A model generated the notes under the pieces. That model did not search any database. It saw nothing but the letters and a program-made list of their open reading frames with translations, and was not told the DNA's origin. The position numbers and the translations under genes are program-made. 64,000 nucleotides of DNA from DTU052 sp050951725 (GTDB lineage: Bacteria; Bacillota; Syntrophomonadia; Syntrophomonadales; DTU052), in contig JBMNJO010000012.1 of the NCBI GenBank assembly GCA_050951725.1, forward strand, positions 62,001-126,000, written 5' to 3'. Positions within the stretch are counted from its first letter, which is position 1. Each line of letters opens with the position of its first letter. Below are positions 8,356 through 17,222 of the stretch, in pieces.

Positions 8356-10059
8356 TTATTTGGCAGCGCGCTTGGCCAGTTCCTCTTCGCGGAGGATGCG
8401 GCGCAGAGCTTTTCCGACCGCACTACGGGGAACTGAATCCCTGAATTCAACCTCGCGAGGAATCTTGTAAGCGGTTAGTCTCTCGCGGCACCAGGAAAGG
8501 ATCTCGTTGGCATCACAGGTTTCACCCGGCTTCAGCACCACGAAAGCCTTCAGTGATTCACCCCGGTAATCATCGGGAATTCCGATACACATCGCGTCAA
8601 ATACCTTAGGGTGAGCGAAAATCACACTATCCACTTCTGATGGAAAGACATTGAAACCACCGGAAATTATCATGTCTTTGGAACGGTCAACAATGAAGAA
8701 GTGCCAATCCTCGTCGCGATAGGCCAGATCACCCGTGTAGAGCCACCCGTCCTTCAGCTGGTTGGCTGTTTCTTCTGGATTGTTCCAGTAACCGGCCATT
8801 ATCATTGGGCCTTTGGTGACAATTTCCCCTACTTTAAAGGGTTCCCAATGGACATCCTCGCCGGTTTCAGGGTCTACCAGCCGGACTACGGTGCTGGGAT
8901 AGGGAATTCCAATACTGCCTACCTTCTTTTTGCCCAGGCAGGGTTGGGATATATTCTGAGCCACGGTCTCGCTCATTCCACAGCCCTCTTGATAGAAAAT
9001 GTCCATATCCAGCAACTTGTCGATCAGATCTTGCGGACAGGGAGCGCCGCCGCAGCCCACAAAAACGAACTTCTTACCCAGGTCCATCTGTTTGGCCCGG
9101 GGGTGATTGACTATAGCGTTAAGCATGGTGGGTACTGCAGCAAAATAACTGATATCATCAAACTTCTCAATGGTGTCCATGACTTCTTCGATTTCAAATC
9201 GGGGCAGTATGATTTGGGTTGCTGCATTCTTTATTGACCAGCACATCTGACAGACTTCGCCGTAGATGTGGTAATAAGGCAGTACACAGAAAGATTTGCG
9301 CCTCTCTACGGGTATTGGATTTATAACCGATCCTCCCCAGTACATGTTCTCATAGATGCCAGCCACAATGTTCGCGTGCGTCAGGGTAGCACCCTTAGGT
9401 GCGCCGGTGGTTCCACCGGTGAACTGGATTACGCACGGGTCCTCTGGCTTGATAGTGGGACGCGGACGGCTGTGACTGGCAGTGGCTTCCAACAACTCTC
9501 CGAAGTGGTGCCAGCCTTTGTCCTTAATCCCCAGGCTTTCTGCGGTAGCCTGTCCCTGACCGGGAATGTAATCGCTCACGCGGGTGATAATCATGTTTGG
9601 TATGTCAACTCGTTTGACCAGGGCTTCCATATTGCCAATTACGCCATCAAAGGTGATCATGGCCTTAAGCTCGGTAGTCTTGGTCATGAATTCCAGTTCT
9701 TCTACAGTGTACATCGGGTTCATATTAACGACTATTCCACCCATCGTTAATATGGACCAGAAGGAAATAACAAACTGCGGACAGTTGGGAAGCAGGAGAC
9801 CAATGCGATCACCCTGTTTGATGCCCAAACTCAAAATGGCATTGGCAAATCGATTGACGGTCCGGTAAAGCTCCCAGAAGGTGCAGGTCCAGCCGTAAAA
9901 CCACATGGCATCTTTATCGGGCCAACTGCTGGCAGTATTCCTTAATACATCACCGGCGGGAAAGGTTGGAATGCGGGCTAAGTAGGGAGTTTCGGGATCA
10001 TATTCCTTGAGCCAAGGCCTTTCTCTTAATAGCCTGTCAATATCATATTCCTGTGTCAT
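8356..10059 (-). CDS. AMP-dependent acyl-CoA synthetase (tandem copy 2)
   Basis: A 567-residue paralogue of the gene at 6058-7761 with the same predicted reaction, acid + ATP + CoA to acyl-CoA. It carries A3 TGGTTGAPKGATLTH, A5 EGCGMSET, A7 GWLYTGDLAYRDED, A8 IVDRSKDMIISGGFNV and A10 PRSAVGKALRR. The ATG at 10059 is chosen over the adjacent GTG at 10062 because GGAGG is 7 nt from the ATG, exactly as in copy 1. Differences from copy 1 concentrate in the N-terminal third and the central region before A5, which could shift acid specificity. Each copy has its own long upstream spacer, so they are likely transcribed separately. Confidence 0.95.
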   Translation of the reverse strand: MTQEYDIDRLLRERPWLKEYDPETPYLARIPTFPAGDVLRNTASSWPDKDAMWFYGWTCTFWELYRTVNRFANAILSLGIKQGDRIGLLLPNCPQFVISFWSILTMGGIVVNMNPMYTVEELEFMTKTTELKAMITFDGVIGNMEALVKRVDIPNMIITRVSDYIPGQGQATAESLGIKDKGWHHFGELLEATASHSRPRPTIKPEDPCVIQFTGGTTGAPKGATLTHANIVAGIYENMYWGGSVINPIPVERRKSFCVLPYYHIYGEVCQMCWSIKNAATQIILPRFEIEEVMDTIEKFDDISYFAAVPTMLNAIVNHPRAKQMDLGKKFVFVGCGGAPCPQDLIDKLLDMDIFYQEGCGMSETVAQNISQPCLGKKKVGSIGIPYPSTVVRLVDPETGEDVHWEPFKVGEIVTKGPMIMAGYWNNPEETANQLKDGWLYTGDLAYRDEDWHFFIVDRSKDMIISGGFNVFPSEVDSVIFAHPKVFDAMCIGIPDDYRGESLKAFVVLKPGETCDANEILSWCRERLTAYKIPREVEFRDSVPRSAVGKALRRILREEELAKRAAK

Positions 10060-10637
10060 CACAAGACCTCCATTCTCTGCTATATCTTAAACGGAATCAC
10101 TGGCTTGCCTGATGGCTTCTAACTTATTCAGATTGCCCAGAATAGAGATTGGAGTGTATCTTGCTGCGAATGATTAACTAATACTGGAATAATGGAATGC
10201 TGTGTTTAATGGAAACAGAACAGTGCGTTCAGTGGTATGCGTTGTGACGTCCACCCCTTCTGACCTCCCTTTGTGTACTTTTGGTTACCCTCCTTCCTTA
10301 ATAAGACTTGTCCGGGGCTTTGGCAACGCTACAAAGTATGCCTTTTGACGCCAACATATTTTATATTCGACGTCCCAGCAGGTATACCTGCCTATGTTCT
10401 CATAAAAATTATAATGTTTGAACAAATTGTGCGATTTTAACAATGGGGAATAAGCTGAGCATTTAAACAACTCATCATACCGAATTGTTATATGGAAGAG
10501 TAGAAGGGTTGTAATCTGGAAGCTGTTGGGACAAAGGCAGGAGAGAGGAAAGCTTGACCAGGGAAATGGAGACAGGGGTGAACATAATTAAAGGTGCCAC
10601 CCGTGTCTCCATCTGTAGTTCTAAAATCCGCTGTTGA
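10060..10637. other. Intergenic stretch without a supported gene
   Basis: About 580 bp, partly AT-rich. A 61-codon minus-strand frame at 10285-10470 has no ribosome binding site and is rejected. It presumably holds the promoter of acyl-CoA synthetase 2; TGTTTAATGGAAACA near 10200 is a loose inverted repeat. The only other clear structure is the hairpin at 10566-10612. Confidence 0.6.
10566..10612 (-). terminator. Long hairpin after the alpha/beta hydrolase
   Basis: A 15-bp stem with one mismatch (10566-10580 with 10598-10612) has a 17-nt loop, about 25 bp past the stop of the minus-strand hydrolase. There is no T-run, so terminator function is likely but not certain. Confidence 0.55.
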
Positions 10638-11498
10638 TTATGGCTGCGTGATGAACTCTTCGATCAACTTGTTTACCTGATCCGGTTCTTCGTGTTGAAT
10701 CCAGTGGGTGCATTCAAACTTAACCAGACGGGCCTGATCACAGTATTCCAGGCTCTGGTCAGCCTGTTCCGGAATTATGGCTATGTCGTCCAGGCCCCAC
10801 AGAATCAACAGGGGCATGGTGATGCGGAAACTCGCTGGGGGCTCGTTGCGGCACTGGAGGGTAGCCCGGTACCAATTGACCATGGAGGAATAAGCTTTCG
10901 GTTGGGCGAAAGCCTTACGGTATTCTTCAAGTTCTTCGGGCTTGAAGGTGCCGGGTCTGCTGGATTCGGCCAGGACACTGACCGGCCACTCAAAGTTGTT
11001 GGCTGAGCCCAACTTTTCCGGGGCATTGGGGAGCTGAAAGAAGAAGATATACCAGCTTCTCTGCATCTGTTTGGGATTGGTCAACATGTTGCGGTTCATT
11101 ACCTTGGGATGAGGTACATTCATTATTACCATGCGTTTGATCCGCTCGGGATATTTAAGTGCCGTCCACCAGGAAACAGACGCACCCCAGTCATGGCCAA
11201 CCAAATAAATCTGGTCTCTGCCATAAAAATCGATCAGGCCAATAACGTCCTTGGCCAGTTCATCGGTTTTGTAGGCTGCAATGCCTTCAGGTTTGTCACT
11301 CAAGTTGTAACCCCGCTGATCCGGAACCACCACCAGGTATCCCTTATCTGCGAAATATCCGATCTGTTTGCGCCAGGCAAACCAGAATTCCGGAAAGCCA
11401 TGCAGGAACATGATCATGGGGCCGTCTGCCGGGCCGGCCTCCATTACATGAAGCTTGATGCCATTGGTCTCAATAAACCTTTCTCGCAACTCCGCCAT
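10638..11498 (-). CDS. Alpha/beta hydrolase, epoxide hydrolase-like
   Basis: A 286-residue soluble alpha/beta-hydrolase fold enzyme. The oxyanion-hole motif HGFPEFWFAW, the GYNLSDKP segment and the nucleophile elbow VGHDWGAS, where Asp replaces the usual Ser, place it with epoxide hydrolases, haloalkane dehalogenases and fluoroacetate dehalogenases. A late acid (LWGLDD) and His (THWIQHE) complete the likely triad. The ATG at 11498 follows GGAGGAAGATAAGC. A DUF1330 gene lies immediately upstream on the same strand with a short gap, so the two may be co-transcribed. The true substrate is unknown; Asp nucleophiles exclude ordinary serine-esterase chemistry. Confidence 0.88.
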   Translation of the reverse strand: MAELRERFIETNGIKLHVMEAGPADGPMIMFLHGFPEFWFAWRKQIGYFADKGYLVVVPDQRGYNLSDKPEGIAAYKTDELAKDVIGLIDFYGRDQIYLVGHDWGASVSWWTALKYPERIKRMVIMNVPHPKVMNRNMLTNPKQMQRSWYIFFFQLPNAPEKLGSANNFEWPVSVLAESSRPGTFKPEELEEYRKAFAQPKAYSSMVNWYRATLQCRNEPPASFRITMPLLILWGLDDIAIIPEQADQSLEYCDQARLVKFECTHWIQHEEPDQVNKLIEEFITQP

Positions 11499-11534
11499 GC
11501 TTATCTTCCTCCATTCAAATCAAGTAAAACGGTG

Positions 11535-11915
11535 TTATGCTTCAGATACAAATTGTCTGAAGCCCATCTGGTCGGTCGCGTAAAGAACAGCTTTCTCAAC
11601 AGCTTTTTCCCGTAGCTCATGTACTTTCACGTAGTCCGGATTATTGGCCATTTCCAGGAATTTGGCCCGGGAAGGGTACTGTACCAGCATAAGCAGATCC
11701 CATGTTTCATTGCCGTATAAAAGTTCGTTGGGTTTCCCGAGGAATATCATCTTGCCCCCGACGCCCTCAACGTACTTGTTAGATTCTATCATATACTGGA
11801 TGTAGGTTTGGCGGCCGCCATCGGGCTTGAATTTGAGCAGGTTCAACATTACCACCGGCTCATTATTGGGGTTGTGTTTTAGTAACCTGAACTGATCTAC
11901 ATTGCTTTGTATCAT
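11535..11915 (-). CDS. DUF1330-like small protein
   Basis: A 126-residue protein with the ferredoxin-like alpha/beta-barrel dimer look of DUF1330/EthD-like proteins: PVVMLNLLKFKPDGG near the start, then YMIESNKYVEGVGGKMIFLG, and a WDLLMLVQYPSRAKFLEMANNPDY-type ending split by short helices. Function in this family is not established; some members act on small molecules without cofactor. The ATG at 11915 has GGAGG 9 nt upstream; the same frame extends 50 codons further, but that part runs through the SASP terminator and is not conserved-looking. It lies directly upstream of the epoxide-hydrolase-like gene, which suggests a shared operon. Confidence 0.78.
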   Translation of the reverse strand: MIQSNVDQFRLLKHNPNNEPVVMLNLLKFKPDGGRQTYIQYMIESNKYVEGVGGKMIFLGKPNELLYGNETWDLLMLVQYPSRAKFLEMANNPDYVKVHELREKAVEKAVLYATDQMGFRQFVSEA

Positions 11916-12014
11916 GTTATTTAACCTCCTTTTCCTATTGTAGGCAATTTCATGGTAGCACATGTCACACCGGCAATGAAAGTAATTCCGCGTCGATACT
12001 GTTATTCTTACGAT

Positions 12015-12046
12015 TAAAAAAGCGGACTTTCTAAAAAAGCCCGCTT
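12015..12046 (-). terminator. Rho-independent terminator of the SASP gene
   Basis: AAGCGG and CCGCTT-type arms at 12020-12046 form a stem with one mismatch; on the minus strand it is followed by six T residues. It separates the SASP gene from the DUF1330 gene. Confidence 0.85.
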
Positions 12047-12090
12047 GTTCCGTATTATGATTCAATTATTAGTCCGCTGGAGATGGCCTT

Positions 12091-12384
12091 TTACAACAAG
12101 CTCTGAGCGTTTCCAGCCTGGTTCCTGGCGTTGGAGTTACCGATCAACGGCTGGCCGCTGATGGCCTGGGGATTGCTCTGCAACTGGCTTTCAGCAAACG
12201 CAATCATCTTGCGTACCATATTTCCTCCAACTGCTCCACAGTCCCGGGATGAAACATGGCCCCAGTAATCGCCCTGAATCTCCTGGCCAACTCCAAGCTC
12301 TGATGCGATTTCATACTTAAAATTGTACAGAGCTTGTGATGCCTGTGGAACAAGCACCCGGTTCCGCTTCTGGCCTCTACCCAT
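12091..12384 (-). CDS. Alpha/beta-type small acid-soluble spore protein (SASP)
   Basis: A 97-residue DNA-binding protein that coats forespore DNA and protects it from UV and heat. The conserved first block KYEIASELGV contains the site cut by the germination protease GPR (E-IAS), and the second block around GGNMVRKMIAFAES corresponds to the GGxMVRKMI motif. The C-terminal tail of about 30 Gln/Asn/Ser-rich residues is longer than in typical 60-75 residue SASPs. The ATG at 12384 has AAAGGAGGG upstream. A sigma-G-type promoter is at 12419-12447, and a terminator follows at 12015-12046, so the gene is monocistronic. It is the best evidence that the organism forms endospores. Confidence 0.95.
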   Translation of the reverse strand: MGRGQKRNRVLVPQASQALYNFKYEIASELGVGQEIQGDYWGHVSSRDCGAVGGNMVRKMIAFAESQLQSNPQAISGQPLIGNSNARNQAGNAQSLL

Positions 12385-12847
12385 TTAGATATTTCCCTCC
12401 TTTCGTTTTTGGTGTTACTATTATGCCTCCTTTAAGGGTTAACATACTAACACTTATTGAACGGACAACAAATATGTGTTTTGTTTTGAAAAAATTGTAC
12501 ATCAAAAAATGAGCAAAGCATTCCATATATAGAGCAGGCATGGATTTGTTTTTAGTATTCTCAATTTCGTTAATGATACTGATTTGTTGAACCGCTCAAG
12601 AAATTTATTCGCGTTTGTATGAAGTTCCATATAGCCATCAGGGCAACCAAAAAAATACCGGTCATCACTTGCCGGCCAATTAGCTCAAACCGAGGCAATC
12701 ATGCCAATTTTAAACAATTTTTATTAATATGAATAACGAGTTTTTTAATAAAGGTTTGGTGGAGTTTTATATAGAATTGCGTATGACATGTAGAATATTG
12801 TTATGGAAGACTTTGATTTTAGTAATTTGTTTTATTGAGGTGTGGTA
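12385..12847. other. Divergent intergenic region between SASP and the ABC operon
   Basis: About 460 AT-rich bases. It contains the sigma-G promoter of the SASP gene and must contain the promoter of the plus-strand ABC transporter operon, for which no convincing -35/-10 pair was picked. No coding sequence is supported. Confidence 0.6.
12419..12447 (-). promoter_or_regulatory. Sigma-G-type promoter of the SASP gene
   Basis: On the minus strand, a -35 GTATG (12447-12443) fits G-H-ATR and a -10 CATAATA (12425-12419) fits CATnnTA, separated by 17 bp. These match the known forespore sigma-G consensus; the start codon lies about 35 bp downstream. Confidence 0.75.
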
Positions 12848-13588
12848 ATGGAGAGTCATATCAGGGATGTTTCTTCTGAGGCGGACAGTATTTTGATGAG
12901 CCTGGAGAATGTAAGCCGGAACTTTATTATGGGTGAGGTTACTGTGGAGGCACTCCGTGATGCCACTCTGGAAATCAGGGCCGGAGAGATCCTGGTGATC
13001 CTTGGACCCAGCGGTTCCGGCAAGAGTACCCTGCTCAATATTGTAGGTGGCATGGACCGCCCTACTGCCGGCCGGGTCATTTATGACGGGGAAGACCTGA
13101 CCCAGGCATCTGATGACAGGTTGGGGCTTTTCCGGCGCCATGAGGTGGGGTTTGTATTTCAATTCTATAATCTGATACCGGACCTGACAGCATGGGAGAA
13201 TGTGGAGATCGCAGCCGGATTGGTAAAAGCCCCGTTTCCGGTGGCCAAGGTATTGAATGAGGTAGGCCTGGCGGACCGGGCTGACCATTTCCCTTCCCAG
13301 CTCAGCGGGGGGGAGCAGCAGCGGGTTTCCATTGCGCGGGCCATGGTGAAGAACCCTCGTCTGCTGTTGTGCGACGAGCCGACCGGGGCCCTGGACTTTC
13401 AGACGGGCAGTATGGTGCTTTCGCTTCTGGCCAATATCAGCCGCAGCCTGGGCAGTACGGTGGTTATTGTCACCCACAACACAGTCATCGGTGATATGGC
13501 GGATCGGGTGATCCGTATGCGCAGCGGGGCTATTGCCGAGGTCATAACCAACCTGAACCCGCTGCCTCCGGAAAGGATAAGCTGGTAA
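12848..13588 (+). CDS. ABC transporter ATP-binding protein, LolD/MacB type
   Basis: A 246-residue cytoplasmic ATPase powering the FtsX-type permease encoded next. Walker A GPSGSGKST, Q-loop VFQFYNL, signature LSGGEQQRVSIARA, Walker B LLLCDEPTGALD and H-loop VIVTHN are all present, and the GALD D-loop is typical of the MacB/LolD/YknY branch. The ATG at 12848 has GAGGTG 5 nt upstream; a GTG two codons earlier overlaps that site. Its TAA stop overlaps the permease ATG (TAATG), so translation is coupled. The operon continues with an HlyD-type adaptor. MacAB-like systems export peptides, antibiotics or envelope components, or act as mechanotransmitters; the cargo cannot be told here. Confidence 0.96.
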   Translation: MESHIRDVSSEADSILMSLENVSRNFIMGEVTVEALRDATLEIRAGEILVILGPSGSGKSTLLNIVGGMDRPTAGRVIYDGEDLTQASDDRLGLFRRHEVGFVFQFYNLIPDLTAWENVEIAAGLVKAPFPVAKVLNEVGLADRADHFPSQLSGGEQQRVSIARAMVKNPRLLLCDEPTGALDFQTGSMVLSLLANISRSLGSTVVIVTHNTVIGDMADRVIRMRSGAIAEVITNLNPLPPERISW

Positions 13589-15966
13589 TGAATGTTCTCA
13601 GCCGTCGGCTATGGCGCACCTTCAGTAAAAACCGACTGCAGTTCATGGCGGTGGCCCTGGTGGTTATGATCGGGGTATCGGTCTTCATATCCATGAACAC
13701 CGCCTACTATAACCTGGATCACTCTCAGGATGTGTTCTACCAGGAGAATGATTTTGCTGATTACTACTTTCACGTAGTGCGAGCACCTAACCAGGTGGTC
13801 AAGAGGATAGAAGCCCTGCCCGGCGTGGCTATGGTTACCGGGCGGGTGCAGATGGATGTCCCTATTATGCGGGAAAACGGTGACCGTGGCACCGCCCGCT
13901 TGACCGGCTACCACTTGCCTATGGATAAGGAAGTAAACCGCATCCAGCTGGGTTCAGGCCGGATGTTTGACAAAGACCCCAGCGGGGGCAGGATAGAGGT
14001 ACTGACTGATCCTCAGTTTGCAGCCGCCAATCACCTTAGTCCGGGTTCCGAAATTGTAGTAGCCGCCCAGGGACGTGAGGTGGTACTTACCGTTACCGGC
14101 ACCGGCAGCGGACCCGAATTTATTTACCCCATGAAGGATGCCGCCAGCCTCATGCCGGAGCCGGAGAGCTTTGGAATAATAATGGCACCCTTGAACCAGG
14201 TCCAGCAGGTTCTGGGCTACTCTGGTCAGGTGAACCAGGTGCTCATCAAGGTAACTCCTGGTTTTGATGAGGAAGAGGTGGCGGATCAGGTGGAAAAGAT
14301 CCTGAAGCCCTATGGCAACCTGGCCAGCTATCCCCGGAAGGACCAACTCAGCCACGCCATGCTGAATACAGAGCTTGATGGACTCCAGAAGAGTGCCAGC
14401 AGTTTACCAGCCGTCTTTCTTATCCTGGCCGCCATCGTTCAATACGTAATGCTGGGCCGGATGGTAAAGACCCAGCGCCAGCAGATCGGGATATTTAAGG
14501 CTTTGGGATTCAGTCGGCGCCGCATTGTTTTACACTATGCCGCCTATTCTATGGTGATTACTGTCCTGGGAGCCATCCTGGGGATAATCCTCGGCCTCAT
14601 GCTGTCATCGGTATTTTCCAGGACCTATGCCATGTTTTTTAATCTGCCCCAGGAAATCGGCGGGATCAATTTCAACGCCATTATTTCCGGGTTGGTCTTC
14701 AGTTTGGCAGCGGGAGCGGCCGCGGGTTTGGGTGCTTCGCGGGGCATACTCTCCCTGAATCCGGCTGAGTCCATGCGTTCCGAGCCTCCGCGGGTTTCAG
14801 GCCGGATATGGCTGGAGCGGTGGACGTGGCTGTGGAGGAAACTGGATAATTACTGGCGGATGAGTATACGTACCGTTTGGCGCAATGGCTGGCGGTCATT
14901 CTTTACCATGGTGGGAGTAATGTTTGCTGCCGGCATGCTCATAATCGCCTTCTTTGCCGACGATTCCATGGACTTCATGCTGAACCAGCACTTTGCCTTT
15001 GAACAACGTTATGATTACCTGGTCCGTTTTACGGAGCCTGTAAAGGACTATGAGATTCTTAACATCTCACGTTTGGATGGGGTCATCAAGTCTGAGCCGT
15101 TGCTGGAAGTCCCGGTTCGGGTAAGCTTTGCCGGCAAAGAAGAGGACGATCTCCTGCTGGGTATGAGGCCTGACACCACACTCAAATCTGTTTTTGACGA
15201 GGATGGTGATCCCCTGGTAATCCCTGAGGACGGGGTCTTGATGAACGACATAACCGCAAACAAACTGGGGGTCAAGGTGGGAGACCGGGTGATGATAGAG
15301 ACGCGCATGCAGAGCGGAGCATCGCGGGAGGCGTGGCTCAAGGTGCTGGGAGTCAACCACCAGATGATTGGCTACGGATCGTACGTTTCGCTGGACCAGG
15401 CGAACCGGGTGCTGAGGGAAAGCCGGGTGGTCACCGGGGTGATGCTGCGGATCGATCCAGGTGAGGCCGCAAGTATAGAAAAGGAACTGAGCCGGATGAC
15501 CGGAGTGAGTTCAATTCAGAGTCAACAGCGGGAGCTGGCCGGTTTTCAAAAGCAGATGGGGTATATGATCTACTTTGTGGTGATAATGGTTTCATTTGCC
15601 GCTATACTGGGATTTGCCATCGTCTACAACTCGTCGGTTATCGGCTTCAGCGAACGCCAGCGTGAATTGGCCTTGCTTAAGGTGATGGGATTCAGTGACC
15701 GCGAAGTCGGGGGACTTCTTTTAAGGGAAACCCTCTTGCAGTCGATACCGGGGGTGATCCTGGGATTGCCCTTTGGCCGGATGATGAGCCAGTGGTATGT
15801 AGCGGCGATAAGCACGGATGCCTTTTCTTTCCCGGTGGTGGTATATCCCTGGACTTATATTATATCCGCCTTCATCGGGGTGATGTTTGTGGTGGCGGCA
15901 CACTGGTTTGCCGCCCGGGGAATTAAACGTATCGAACCAACCGAGTTATTGAAGAACAACGATTAG
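13588..15966 (+). CDS. ABC transporter permease with two FtsX domains
   Basis: A 792-residue integral membrane protein. An N-terminal transmembrane helix (about residues 15-35) is followed by a large extracytoplasmic MacB-PCD-like domain, then three helices around residues 270-400 (first FtsX domain). A second single helix near 445, a second extracytoplasmic domain and a final three-helix FtsX domain (about 655-785) complete it. The duplicated FtsX layout differs from MacB, which has one FtsX domain and a fused ATPase, and resembles the two-FtsX lipoprotein- and antimicrobial-type permeases. It starts at the ATG overlapping the ATPase stop. Cargo is unknown; the downstream adaptor suggests export away from the membrane. 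Confidence 0.94.
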   Translation: MNVLSRRLWRTFSKNRLQFMAVALVVMIGVSVFISMNTAYYNLDHSQDVFYQENDFADYYFHVVRAPNQVVKRIEALPGVAMVTGRVQMDVPIMRENGDRGTARLTGYHLPMDKEVNRIQLGSGRMFDKDPSGGRIEVLTDPQFAAANHLSPGSEIVVAAQGREVVLTVTGTGSGPEFIYPMKDAASLMPEPESFGIIMAPLNQVQQVLGYSGQVNQVLIKVTPGFDEEEVADQVEKILKPYGNLASYPRKDQLSHAMLNTELDGLQKSASSLPAVFLILAAIVQYVMLGRMVKTQRQQIGIFKALGFSRRRIVLHYAAYSMVITVLGAILGIILGLMLSSVFSRTYAMFFNLPQEIGGINFNAIISGLVFSLAAGAAAGLGASRGILSLNPAESMRSEPPRVSGRIWLERWTWLWRKLDNYWRMSIRTVWRNGWRSFFTMVGVMFAAGMLIIAFFADDSMDFMLNQHFAFEQRYDYLVRFTEPVKDYEILNISRLDGVIKSEPLLEVPVRVSFAGKEEDDLLLGMRPDTTLKSVFDEDGDPLVIPEDGVLMNDITANKLGVKVGDRVMIETRMQSGASREAWLKVLGVNHQMIGYGSYVSLDQANRVLRESRVVTGVMLRIDPGEAASIEKELSRMTGVSSIQSQQRELAGFQKQMGYMIYFVVIMVSFAAILGFAIVYNSSVIGFSERQRELALLKVMGFSDREVGGLLLRETLLQSIPGVILGLPFGRMMSQWYVAAISTDAFSFPVVVYPWTYIISAFIGVMFVVAAHWFAARGIKRIEPTELLKNND

Positions 15967-15982
15967 ATGGGGAGGTTTGGAA

Positions 15983-17101
15983 ATGGAGCGGAGCCGGAGA
16001 AACAAGATTATTGGAATTGGTGCGGCCGTCGTTCTGGTCCTGGTGATCTGGTCACTTGCCACCCGGGGAAACGATGTGGAAACGGTAAGAGTGCAGGTTG
16101 GAGACATCATCCAGACGGTGGAGGATATCGGCTACGTCCGGGCTACGGAGGAATCAAGCCTTTACGCCACCCAGGCTGCCACCGTAGCCCAACTGAATTT
16201 CGAGGTCGGACAACCGGTGAAAGCGGGTCAGGTGGTGATGGTACTGGAAAACCGGGAGCTTAAAGTCCAGGTGGCCGATACCGAATCAGCTTTAAGCCAG
16301 GCGGAAGCCACTTCCCGGGCTTTGGTTTCCGGCCTGCGTTTGGCGGAAATGGGGCTAAAGAACGCCCAGGATAACCTGGAACGAATCAAGGTCTTGTATG
16401 ATTCCGGTGCGGTTTCCCGTACTGATTACGAAAAGGCACTGCTGGAGGTGGAGGGTGCAAACGCTGCCGTGGCAGGACAGAAGTCACAACTGCAGGCTGT
16501 TTCCGCTCAGATCGAAGGGCTGAAGGAGACCCGGGCCCACATGACAGCACGGGAGGATGAACTGGTTTTAAAGAGTCCCGTAGACGGGGTGATCCTAAGT
16601 CTTCCGGTTAAAGCCGGGCAGGTGGTGGCGCCTGGAACTCTGGTGGCTACAGTAGGCGGAGGTACCGGACTGGAGGTCAAAGCCGACATCCTGGGTGACG
16701 ACCTGGCTCATGTTGAAGTAGGGCAAAAGGTGCTGGTAACTGCACCGGGATTGAATCAGGATTACCTGGAAGGAAAGGTGTCGCAGATATATCCCCAGGC
16801 CGAAGAGAAATACTCCGCCCTTGGAATTGTGCAGCAGCGAGTTCCAGTGATCATCATCCTGGAACAAAAGGCCAACCTCAAACCGGGTTATGAGGTGGAT
16901 GTTGCCATCCAGACCCAGGTTCGCCAGGGAGTGCTCTTGGTCCCTCGCGAATTGGTCAAGACCACCCCCGAGGGTAAACAGACCGTGAACCTGGTCGAAA
17001 AGGGCAAGATCAGGGAGATCCCGGTGGAGACCGGCATTACCGATGGTACCAACATTGAGATCACGAAAGGACTGACCGCCGAGGCTGAGCTGGCGTATTA
17101 G
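15983..17101 (+). CDS. HlyD/MacA-family efflux adaptor subunit
   Basis: A 372-residue membrane-fusion-type protein. An uncleaved N-terminal helix (about residues 9-27) anchors it outside the membrane. A biotinyl-lipoyl-like half motif (FEVGQPVKAGQVVMVLE) precedes an alpha-helical hairpin rich in Ala, Glu and Gln (about 95-190). Then come the second lipoyl half (SPVDGVILSLPVKAGQVV) and beta-barrel domains. The ATG at 15983 is 7 nt after GGGGAGG; a TTG two codons earlier is closer to that site and unlikely. It is the last gene of the ATPase-permease-adaptor operon, and a terminator follows at 17122. In MacAB systems this subunit links the permease to an outer channel; in monoderms such adaptors work alone or with the wall. 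Confidence 0.93.
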   Translation: MERSRRNKIIGIGAAVVLVLVIWSLATRGNDVETVRVQVGDIIQTVEDIGYVRATEESSLYATQAATVAQLNFEVGQPVKAGQVVMVLENRELKVQVADTESALSQAEATSRALVSGLRLAEMGLKNAQDNLERIKVLYDSGAVSRTDYEKALLEVEGANAAVAGQKSQLQAVSAQIEGLKETRAHMTAREDELVLKSPVDGVILSLPVKAGQVVAPGTLVATVGGGTGLEVKADILGDDLAHVEVGQKVLVTAPGLNQDYLEGKVSQIYPQAEEKYSALGIVQQRVPVIIILEQKANLKPGYEVDVAIQTQVRQGVLLVPRELVKTTPEGKQTVNLVEKGKIREIPVETGITDGTNIEITKGLTAEAELAY

Positions 17102-17121
17102 TTCTGGACTTTATTTCTACG

Positions 17122-17168
17122 ACGGCGGCAGAATCCCGTTTAAAAGATGGATTCCGCCGTTTGTTTTT
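17122..17168 (+). terminator. Rho-independent terminator of the ABC operon
   Basis: A GC-rich stem with a small bulge (17122-17135 with 17149-17160) is followed by TTGTTTTTG. Confidence 0.8.
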
Positions 17169-17222
17169 GCTGCTGAATCGATAATAATATAGTGAGACCA
17201 AACACCTGCTTAGGGAGTATAT

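Noticed and set aside
10285..10470. 61-codon minus-strand frame between acyl-CoA synthetase 2 and the hydrolase
   Set aside because: It has no Shine-Dalgarno sequence and unusual composition.
12767..13477. 236-codon minus-strand frame over the ABC ATPase gene
   Set aside because: It is antisense to an intact ATPase with all motifs, has no RBS, and its translation shows no domain.
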